Made by a program: the position numbers and the translations under genes. This document shows, one piece after another, positions 1-9,829 of a stretch of 14,095 nucleotides of DNA (position 1 is its first letter; every line of letters starts with the position of its first letter). Under the pieces are notes generated by a model, which did no database searches, was not told the origin of the DNA, and worked only from the letters and a program-made list of their open reading frames with translations. The DNA lies in the NCBI GenBank assembly GCA_900754775.1, contig CAAEDZ010000277.1, positions 1 through 14,095 of the forward strand. Reading direction: 5' to 3'. This DNA is from Clostridia bacterium. GTDB lineage: Bacteria > Bacillota_A > Clostridia > Christensenellales > Aristaeellaceae.

Positions 1-633
1 CGCCAGCGCCAGCGCGACCGCCAGAGAAAGCAGAAGCCCCACGAAAAAGCGCAGCGGCGCCCCCGTGAGCGCGGGAAAGAGCGCTGTGAGGGAAAACGCG
101 GCCGCCTCCGCGGCGGTGTTGGCCTGCACCATGTTGCCGATGCCAAAGGCGGCCAGCGCTCCGAGCAGGGCAAAGAGGCGCGCGAGCGGGGCAAAGCCCC
201 TTCCCAGGGCGCGGATATAGTACATCGGCCCGCCGTAAAAAGACCCGTCCGCCGCCCGCTGGCGATAGCGCACGGCGAGGACGACTTCGGCGTACTTCGT
301 GGCCATGTCGAGAAAGGCCGACACCCACATCCAGAACACCGCGCCCGGCCCGCCCAGAGCGATGGCCCCGGCGACGCCGGCGATGTTGCCCGTGCCCACC
401 GTGGCCGCCAACGCCGTGGTCATCGCCTGCAAAGGCGATACTTCGCCGGGAGCCGCATTTTTCCGCCGGGTGAACGCGCCCAGCGTCAGGCGCAGCATGT
501 CCCCAAAGCGGCGAAGCTGCACAAAGCGCGTGCGCGCGGTGAAGAACGCGCCCGCGAGGGCGAGCAAAAGCAGCATCGGCCAGCCCCAGACCATGCCGGA
601 GAGCCATTCGTTGAATTGCAGAAGTCCCTCCAC
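1..633 (-). CDS. Sodium:alanine symporter (AGCS family), N-terminal part, cut by window edge
   Basis: Inner-membrane carrier expected to import alanine or glycine with Na+. Only the first 211 codons are present; the family is usually around 450 residues, so roughly half is missing beyond the left edge. The start is a GTG at 633-631, chosen because a strong GGAAGGAGG lies about 7 nt upstream and the frame stays open to base 1. Family signatures are clear: SPLQAMTTALAATVGTGNIAG at about residues 66-86, GGPGAVFWMW at 94-103 followed by MATKYAEVV, GGPMYYI at 134-140, and GNMVQAN at 167-173. Hydrophobic helices are seen at about 14-33, 70-92, 96-120, 150-175 and 195-211. It follows uvrA on the same strand after a hairpin, and I see no clear promoter of its own, so it may depend partly on read-through. 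The family is certain; the exact substrate is inferred. Confidence 0.9.
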   Translation of the reverse strand, partial: MEGLLQFNEWLSGMVWGWPMLLLLALAGAFFTARTRFVQLRRFGDMLRLTLGAFTRRKNAAPGEVSPLQAMTTALAATVGTGNIAGVAGAIALGGPGAVFWMWVSAFLDMATKYAEVVLAVRYRQRAADGSFYGGPMYYIRALGRGFAPLARLFALLGALAAFGIGNMVQANTAAEAAAFSLTALFPALTGAPLRFFVGLLLSLAVALALA

Positions 634-648
634 AGCGCGCCTCCTTCC

Positions 649-678
649 GAAGCGAAAAGGGAGGCCGCCTGGCCTCCC
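649..678 (-). terminator. Weak rho-independent terminator after uvrA
   Basis: An 8-bp perfect GC-rich stem (659-666 with 671-678, 4-nt loop) lies about 33 nt past the uvrA stop. On the minus strand it is followed by CTTTTCGCTTC, a short and interrupted T tract, so termination may be partial. The symporter's ribosome binding site begins immediately afterwards. Confidence 0.6.
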
Positions 679-711
679 CTCGCGCCCTGTTTCAAAGGAT
701 GCGCGCTTTGT

Positions 712-3530
<2,819 letters not shown>

Positions 3531-3534
<4 letters not shown>

Positions 3535-5537
3535 TTTTTGCGCCTCCTGCGCGTAAGACGGGATTTTTCGTTGGTGGCCAGCGGCTTTTCGCCGCGCAGC
3601 GCCAGCATCTGGTCGCGCAATTTGGCGGCCTTTTCAAAATCGAGGTTGCCGGCGGCGGCGAGCATCTGCTCTTCGAGGCGGTCGATGGCCATTTGCCGCT
3701 CCTCCGCGCTCATGCCGGCGGGGCCGCCGCCCTCGGGCGCGCGGGAGATCTCCATCAGTTCGCGCACGGCGGCGCGCACCGTCTGCGGCGTGATGCCGTG
3801 TTCCTCGTTGTAGGCCTGCTGGATGGCGCGGCGGCGGTTCGTCTCCTGAATGGCGCGCATCATCGAATCGGTAAGGCCGTCGGCGTACATGATGACGCGG
3901 CCGTCCACATTGCGCGCCGCGCGGCCAATGGTCTGGATCAGCGACGTCTCCGAGCGCAGAAAGCCCTCCTTATCGGCGTCGAGGATGGCCACGAGCGATA
4001 CTTCGGGAAGGTCAAGGCCCTCGCGCAGCAGGTTGATGCCCACCAGCACGTCGTACTCGCCCAGCCGCAGGGAGCGGATGAGTTTGATGCGTTCCAGCGT
4101 TTCCACATCGGAGTGCAGGTATTCCACGCGCACTTCCAGTTCGCGCAGATAGCTGGTCAGGCTCTCGGCCATGCGCTTGGTGAGCGTCGTCACCAGCACG
4201 CGGCCGCCCTCCCCCGCCACCTTGCGAATTTCGCCCAGCAGGTCGTCCACCTGATTGGTGGCCGGGCGGACGATGATCTCCGGGTCGAGCAGGCCCGTGG
4301 GACGGATGATCTGCTCCACCACCTGCTCGGCGCGTTCCATCTCGTAGGGGCCGGGCGTGGCGGAGACGTAGATGGCCTGCGCGACGCGCTGCTCAAATTC
4401 ATGGAACTTCAGGGGGCGGTTGTCGAACGCCGCCGGCAGGCGGAAGCCGTAGTCCACCAGCGAGCGCTTGCGGGCGGCGTCGCCGTTGTACATGGCGCGT
4501 ATCTGCGGGATGGTGGCGTGCGATTCGTCGATGAAGAGGATAAAGTCCCTGGGAAAGTAGTCCAGCAGCGTGAACGGCGCTTCCCCGGGCGCGCGGCCGT
4601 CGAAGTAGCGGGAATAGTTTTCGATGCCGGTGCAGTAGCCGATCTCGCGCAGCATTTCGATGTCGTAGCGCGTGCGCTGTTCGAGGCGCTGCGCTTCGAG
4701 CAGTTTCCCCTCTGCCCTGAACTCGTTCAAGCGGTCGCTTAAGTCGTTTTCAATGTTCTCGATGCAGCGCTCCAGTTTGTCGCGCGAGGTGGCGTAGTGC
4801 GAGGCGGGAAAGATCATCACGTGGGCGAGGTAGCGCAATACGTGGCCGGAGACGATCTCCACCTCGGCGATGCGCTCGATCTCGTCGCCAAACAGTTCGA
4901 TGCGCAGGGCTTTTTCGTTGGAGGCGGCGGGGATGATCTCCACCACGTCGCCGCGCACGCGGAAAGAGCCGCGTTCCTGCTCAAAGTCGTTGCGCTCGTA
5001 CTGTATCTCCACAAGCCTGCGCAAAAGCTCGTCGCGGTCGATGACCATGCCCTCGCGCAAAGAGACGGAGAGGCTCTCGTATTCCTCCGGGTCGCCCAGG
5101 CCGTAGATGCAGCTGACCGAGGCGACGATGACCACGTCGCGCCGCTCGGCCAGCCAGGCGGTGGCGCTGTGGCGCATGCGGTCGATCTCGTCGTTGACGG
5201 AGGAGTCCTTTTCGATGAAGGTGTCCGTGGAAGGGATGTAGGCCTCGGGCTGGTAGTAATCGTAATAGGAGACGAAGTAGCCCACGGCGTTCTCGGGGAA
5301 AAACTCGCGGAACTCGCCGGCCAGCTGCGCCGCCAGCGTCTTGTTGTGGGCGATGACCAGCGCCGGGCGGCCGAGGTTTTTGATGATGTTGGCCATGGTG
5401 AAGGTCTTGCCCGAGCCGGTGACGCCCAGGAGTACCTGATGCTTGAAGCCCTTTTTAACGCCCTCGGTCAGCGCGGCGATGGCCTGCGGCTGATCGCCCG
5501 TGGGCTGATAATCGGAGTGTATCTTGAATTCGGCCAT
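3531..5537 (-). CDS. uvrB: UvrABC excision nuclease subunit B
   Basis: Helicase-like damage verifier of nucleotide excision repair. UvrA loads it, it inserts its beta-hairpin behind the lesion, and it recruits UvrC. I start it at the ATG at 5537 ([12 protein letters not shown], the usual family N-terminus), with GGGAGG 8 nt upstream, giving 668 residues. An open frame 17 codons longer begins between the -10 element and the ribosome binding site and is not needed. Seen in order: Walker A GVTGSGKT at 38-45, beta-hairpin [12 protein letters not shown] at 91-102, DESH Walker B box at 337-340, motif [11 protein letters not shown] at 535-543, and a C-terminal UVR motif at about 617-650 that in the family contacts UvrC. 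It ends in a basic tail RRRRKK. It is first in a two-gene operon with uvrA, as in Bacillus; uvrC is not in the window. Confidence 0.98.
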
Positions 5538-5571
5538 GCTTCCGCCCTCCCGTCGACAAGCGTTCCCTTCA

Positions 5572-5580
5572 ATTATACCA
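5572..5580 (-). promoter_or_regulatory. Extended -10 promoter for uvrBA
   Basis: The minus strand reads TGGTATAAT, a perfect -10 (5577-5572) with the TGn extension (5580-5578). No convincing -35 exists: the place where it would fall is the stem of the preceding terminator. The -10 ends about 34 nt before the uvrB ATG, leaving room for a short leader. Confidence 0.65.
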
Positions 5581-5581
5581 C

Positions 5582-5617
5582 AAAACAAAAAGGAGGAAGC
5601 GCCGCAGCGCTCCCTCC
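5582..5617 (-). terminator. Rho-independent terminator after the AEC permease
   Basis: An 11-bp stem (5592-5602 with 5607-5617, one G-U pair, 4-nt loop) is followed on the minus strand by TTTTTGTTTT. It lies 28 nt past the permease stop. The T tract ends only 1 nt before the TGG of the uvrB extended -10. Confidence 0.88.
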
Positions 5618-5645
5618 GCGAAAATTAAACTGACGTTCGCCTGCC

Positions 5646-6563
5646 TCAGACGGCCAGCACGGCGATGACGCAGAACATGGCCACCGACAAAAGCGTGTAC
5701 AGGGAAAGGCACGAGGACGCATAGCGCGCGTCCGCCTCGCCGCGGGCAAACACTGGCAGCACATACGGCCCGGGCAGGGTGAACAAAAGGATCAGCGCCC
5801 AGCGCAAAAGATCCGTCATGCCCACCGTCCAGGTGAGGAAGAGGATGCAGATGACGCAGAACGCGGCGCAGAACAAAAGGCGCACGCCCGCCGCGCGCAC
5901 GGCGCCCACCAGAGAATCGCGGCTGAACTCGATGTTGTAGCCCACCACGAAGAGTATGGCGCAGGCCGTGGGGCCGGAAAGGAAGTCGCCCACGGCGGCA
6001 ACGGCGGCGCCAATAAAGTGGCCACTCATGGCGCCCCAAAGACCCGTAGCGCCCAGCAGCACACCGGCGAGGATGGCGAGGAAAATGGGCGAAAGCAGCG
6101 TCTCACGGGCGATCTGCTTGGCGGGCATGCCGTCGCGGCTCTTGAGCATGGCCATGTAGAGCGTGAAGACGAACACATCGCCGCCCAGCGCCGCCATGGC
6201 CATGATGCTGAGGTTTTCCGCGCCAAAGAGCAGCGTGTAGAGCGAATAGCCCATCATGCCCGCTTCAAAGCCCGTGACCAGAAAGGCCATCAGCGGGTTT
6301 TCCCTGCGAAAGAGCTTGCCGAGAAAGAGCATCGCCGTACAGGCGGCGAACACCGCCACGCAGGTGAGCAGCACGTCCAGGCCGTAGGCGATCTCCGCAA
6401 AGGCCATGAAGAGTACGGCGGGCAGGGAAAAGGTGACGACGAAGGTCTTCAAGCCGTCGATCTGCGCGCGGCTCAGGATGTTCTTCAGGCGCGAGAGCCA
6501 GCCAAGGAACAGCGAGACGACGACCGGCAGGACGATCTCCGCGATGCGGGCGGCGTTGTTCAT
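5646..6563 (-). CDS. AEC (auxin efflux carrier) family permease
   Basis: Membrane permease of the AEC family, whose bacterial members export or exchange organic acids such as malate or have unknown substrates. The 305 residues are almost wholly hydrophobic, with about ten likely membrane segments separated by short loops (for example RLKNILSRAQ near 25-34 and the loop KSRDGMPAKQIARE near 150). Two family-like half-repeats are seen: an N-terminal LPAVLFMAFAE and a C-terminal LPGPYVLPVFARGEADARYASS. I choose the second of two nearby ATGs (6563) because GGAGG then sits 8 nt upstream; the first (6569) would leave only 2 nt. It is a single-gene unit with its own promoter and terminator, lying between two repair loci. 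No link to repair is evident from the sequence, and the substrate is unknown. Confidence 0.85.
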   Translation of the reverse strand: MNNAARIAEIVLPVVVSLFLGWLSRLKNILSRAQIDGLKTFVVTFSLPAVLFMAFAEIAYGLDVLLTCVAVFAACTAMLFLGKLFRRENPLMAFLVTGFEAGMMGYSLYTLLFGAENLSIMAMAALGGDVFVFTLYMAMLKSRDGMPAKQIARETLLSPIFLAILAGVLLGATGLWGAMSGHFIGAAVAAVGDFLSGPTACAILFVVGYNIEFSRDSLVGAVRAAGVRLLFCAAFCVICILFLTWTVGMTDLLRWALILLFTLPGPYVLPVFARGEADARYASSCLSLYTLLSVAMFCVIAVLAV

Positions 6564-6583
6564 ATACATCTCCTCCGCCTCTT

Positions 6584-6611
6584 AGTTTACCAGAATTTCC
6601 CCAATTGTCAA
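6584..6611 (-). promoter_or_regulatory. Promoter for the AEC permease
   Basis: The minus strand shows a perfect TTGACA (6611-6606), a 16-bp spacer and TAAACT (6589-6584) preceded by TGG, an extended -10. The expected transcription start, near 6577, falls on or next to the Shine-Dalgarno sequence, implying an unusually short leader of about 14 nt. Confidence 0.65.
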
Positions 6612-6659
6612 CTGTTTCATGAACTACGGCTTTGCGGGCGCGCAACAGGGGTCCGCCGC

Positions 6660-9600
6660 TCAAAACAGCGAGAGCTGCTCGACCTTTGGCGGACGAACGC
6701 GCGAGCGGGCGGTCTCCGGCGCGAGCCCCTCCCCCAGTTCGCCGAGGAAGCAGGAGGGCGCTCCCGGAAAGGTGAGGATAAGTTCCTCTTTCGCGCGCGT
6801 CATGCCGACAAAGAAGAGGCGGCGCTCCTCCTCCACGTCCGTCTCCGCGCCGGGACGGGAGAGCGGCAGAAGCCCTTCGCCCGCGCCGGCGAGAAAGACC
6901 ACGGGAAATTCCAGACCCTTGGCCCCGTGCAGCGTCATCAGCGTCACCGCGCCCGCGCTGCGCGCCTTGCCGCTGCGGCGGCGCACGTCCGCCTCCTCGC
7001 CGAGGTCGAGCGCGGCGAGAAAGGCAGTCATCGTCCCATGGAAGGACGCCGCGCTGGCAAGGCGCTCCATGGCCTCGGATGTGCCGCGCATGGCGATCCA
7101 GCGCCGCAGCAGTAACTCAGGCTTTTCTCTGGAAAGCCGCGGCGCGAGAAACTCCATGGCGCGGACGCATTCCTCTGTTCCTGGCATGCCTCGCAGCGCT
7201 TCGGCGCGCTCCATGGGCGTTGCAAGCCCGGCGGCGCGGCGAAGGGCAGCTTCACCCAGCCCCCAGTTGCGGCGCAGGGCCGCGCGCAAACTGGCTATGT
7301 CCGCAGGCGCGGCGAGGGAGCGGAAGAAGGACAGCGCGGCGCGCACGCTTTCGTCTTCCAGATAGTCCTCGCGCCCCGCCACCAGACAGGGGATGCCATC
7401 GTGGGCAAGGCATTCCTCGATGAGATCGAGCTGGCGGTGGGTGCGGGCGAGTACGGCCATCTCGGAAAAGGCGCGCATCTCCCCTTCCGTGGCCGAGGCG
7501 GCGAGCATGTCCACGCCGCCGGCGAGGCGGGCCACCTCTTTGGCGATCCACACCGCCTCGGAAAAGGCCGTGTCCGCGCGCACGAGGCGCACGGGAGCGC
7601 CCTCTTTGGCGGCGGGGCGCAGGATGCGCGCGGGGCCGGGATTGTGGGAAATGCACATTTGCGCGCGGCGAAGGATGTCCGGCGCGCAGCGGTAGTTGAA
7701 CGTCAAACGCACGGTCTCCAGCGAGGGCATATCGGCGCGCAGGCGGTCAAAGCAGGCCGCGTCCGCGCCGCGGAAGCCGTAGATGGACTGATCCGGGTCG
7801 CCGATGACGAACAGGCTCTTTCCAGCCGCGCTCCAATGGCGCACGAGGGCGCGCTGCACAGCGTCGATGTCCTGAAATTCGTCTACCAGCAAGTGGTCAA
7901 AGCGGCCGTCGGCGGGCGCGTCAGCTTGGAGCGCGTCGAGCAGCAGATCGTCGAGGTCGCGCGCGCCCAGCTTGCATAGCGCCGCCTGATAGACGTCCAC
8001 GAGCGCCTGTTCGATGCCGGTGGAGGCGCAGGGCGCGCCGTTTTTCACCGCCGAAATGGCGCGCAGCGCGGCGCGGGGCGAGCGCTTGCCCAGTTCCGGC
8101 AGGCCGCGAAGAACTTCCAGAGCGCCGTCTTCCCCCAGCAGGGGTTTGGCGTCGAGCATTTGCAGGCAGAGGGCGTGGAAGGTGCCGATGTGCAGCTGTT
8201 TGGCGCGGCGCGCGCCGAGGCGCTGCGCGAGGCGATCCCGAAGCTCCCGCGCCGCCTGATTGGTGAACGTCACCGCCGTCACATGGGAAGGCTTCGCGCC
8301 CGTCTCCAACAGGCGCACGACGCGCTCCACGAGCGTGAAGGTCTTGCCAGTGCCCGGCCCGGCGACGACCGCCAGCGCGGGGGCTTCCGACTCCACGGCG
8401 CGGCGCTGTTCCTCGTTAAGGCCGCGCTGCGCCGCCGGTGTTTCCGCGGCAGACGCTCGCTCCTTGCGCGCCTCGATGGTGACAGACTTGGGCTTTGCCG
8501 GCGCGGCGGCCATGTCGAACATCGCCAACTGCCCGCCCAGCACCTGCAATTCCCCGGGCGCGAAGAGGGAGATAATGCCGTATTCGCCGTCGAAGCCGCT
8601 CTTGCGCAGCACCTTGCCCGCGCGCAGGCGGCGGATGCCCTCCTCCAATGCCCAGCCCCCGGCGGCGCGGATGTCTCCCAAGGGGCATTCACGCAGTATG
8701 TACAGTTCATTGCCCAGCGCGGAGAGCAGCGCGAAATAGCGCTCCGCGACCTTTTTGGAGGCGGCGGAGACGCCCATGCAGGAGGCCAGCACTTCGGGAA
8801 GCGGCATCAGGCTCTCAAATGGCCTGCCGCTCGCGGGCATGGGGCAGCCCTCCGGGCGGTCGGCGAGCTGCTCGGCGCGGTGCTTGACGCCGATGGTCAG
8901 TTTGCGCCCGCAGGCGGGGCAGCGGCCCTCCAGGCGCATGGTCTCCGAGGGTTCCAGACAGACCTCGCAGGCGCGGTGGCCGTCCAGATGGTACTTGCCT
9001 TCCTTGGGGAAGAACTCGATGGTGCCTTCAAAGCCCTCGCCGCTCTCAATGGCGCGCCGGATGGCAGGGTAGCTCGCTTCCACAGACAGCACGTTGGCCT
9101 CGCGCGCCAGCTTTGAGGGCGAATGGGCGTCCGAATTGGAGACGAGCGTGCGGCCATCGAGGCCGGATACGCGCCAGTTCATCGGCGGGTCCGATGAAAG
9201 GCCGGTCTCCAGCGCATGGATGTGGCCGGAGAGGTCGCCGAAGCATTCCTCGATGGAGTCAAAGCCCGAGAAGGCCCCGAGCAGGGAAAAATGCGGCGTC
9301 CAGATGTGCGCGGGGATGAAGACGGCCTCCGGGCATGCCTCCAGCGTCATTTCGAGCAGGTCGCGGCAATCGAGGCCGAGGATGGGTCGGCCGTCGGAGT
9401 GGAGATTGCCGACGCGCTCAAGCCGCGCGCAGAGCCGGTCCGCCGCCGCGAACGACGGCATGAGGATGACATTGTGTACCTTGCGGGTGCGGCCATCCTT
9501 CTTGTAGATGGAGCTGATCTCGGCGCTCAACACGAAGCGGGGATCGCCCGCGGTCTCGCAGGGCAGGCGCAGAGACGGCTTGAGGGCGAACACGCCCTCG

Positions 9601-9773
9601 CCGGCTTCTTCCAGCATCGCGGAAAGTTCCCTGCGCCATTCCGGGTGGGTGAAGTCGCCCGTGCCCACGAGGTCGACGCCCTTGCGGCGCGCCCAGAGAT
9701 CGAGATGGGGCGCGTCGCACTCGCGGCTGGTGGCGCGGGAAAAGCGGGAATGGATGTGCAGATCGGCAATCAT
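6660..9773 (-). CDS. Endonuclease Q (PHP nuclease) fused to UvrD-type helicase
   Basis: Two-part repair enzyme of 1037 residues. Residues 1-425 match endonuclease Q (TIGR00375-type PHP protein), which in characterised relatives cuts 5' of uracil, hypoxanthine, xanthine and abasic sites. PHP metal ligands are visible: H6/H8, D40/H43, E85, H100, H156/H161, and D215/H217 in SNSDAH. A zinc module follows (C269/C272, C285/C288). After a linker rich in Ala and Lys (420-449) comes a superfamily 1A helicase: Q motif GLNEEQRRAV at 451-460, motif I AGPGTGKT at 471-478, motif II DEFQD at 631-635, motif III GDPDQSIYGFRGAD at 658-671, motif V TLHGAKGLEF at 947-956, motif VI FVGMTRAKEE at 988-997. Only about 37 residues follow motif VI, a short tail for the family. 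It ends QLSLF, and QLAMF occurs at 415-419; both resemble the sliding-clamp-binding motif. The ATG at 9773 has GAGG 9 nt upstream. A TTG at 9833 would read through the murA terminator, so I rejected it. Confidence 0.9.
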   Translation of the reverse strand: MIADLHIHSRFSRATSRECDAPHLDLWARRKGVDLVGTGDFTHPEWRRELSAMLEEAGEGVFALKPSLRLPCETAGDPRFVLSAEISSIYKKDGRTRKVHNVILMPSFAAADRLCARLERVGNLHSDGRPILGLDCRDLLEMTLEACPEAVFIPAHIWTPHFSLLGAFSGFDSIEECFGDLSGHIHALETGLSSDPPMNWRVSGLDGRTLVSNSDAHSPSKLAREANVLSVEASYPAIRRAIESGEGFEGTIEFFPKEGKYHLDGHRACEVCLEPSETMRLEGRCPACGRKLTIGVKHRAEQLADRPEGCPMPASGRPFESLMPLPEVLASCMGVSAASKKVAERYFALLSALGNELYILRECPLGDIRAAGGWALEEGIRRLRAGKVLRKSGFDGEYGIISLFAPGELQVLGGQLAMFDMAAAPAKPKSVTIEARKERASAAETPAAQRGLNEEQRRAVESEAPALAVVAGPGTGKTFTLVERVVRLLETGAKPSHVTAVTFTNQAARELRDRLAQRLGARRAKQLHIGTFHALCLQMLDAKPLLGEDGALEVLRGLPELGKRSPRAALRAISAVKNGAPCASTGIEQALVDVYQAALCKLGARDLDDLLLDALQADAPADGRFDHLLVDEFQDIDAVQRALVRHWSAAGKSLFVIGDPDQSIYGFRGADAACFDRLRADMPSLETVRLTFNYRCAPDILRRAQMCISHNPGPARILRPAAKEGAPVRLVRADTAFSEAVWIAKEVARLAGGVDMLAASATEGEMRAFSEMAVLARTHRQLDLIEECLAHDGIPCLVAGREDYLEDESVRAALSFFRSLAAPADIASLRAALRRNWGLGEAALRRAAGLATPMERAEALRGMPGTEECVRAMEFLAPRLSREKPELLLRRWIAMRGTSEAMERLASAASFHGTMTAFLAALDLGEEADVRRRSGKARSAGAVTLMTLHGAKGLEFPVVFLAGAGEGLLPLSRPGAETDVEEERRLFFVGMTRAKEELILTFPGAPSCFLGELGEGLAPETARSRVRPPKVEQLSLF

Positions 9774-9789
9774 TGGCTCTGTCCTCACG

Positions 9790-9817
9790 AAAAACGCCGG
9801 CAGACGCGCTGCCGGCG
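9790..9817 (-). terminator. Rho-independent terminator after murA
   Basis: A perfect 9-bp GC stem (9795-9803 with 9809-9817, 5-nt loop) is followed on the minus strand by TTTTT (9794-9790). It starts 12 nt past the murA stop and ends 16 nt before the nuclease-helicase start codon. No separate promoter for the nuclease-helicase is obvious here, so it may be expressed by read-through or from within murA. Confidence 0.88.
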
Positions 9818-9829
9818 AAAAAAGGTCGT

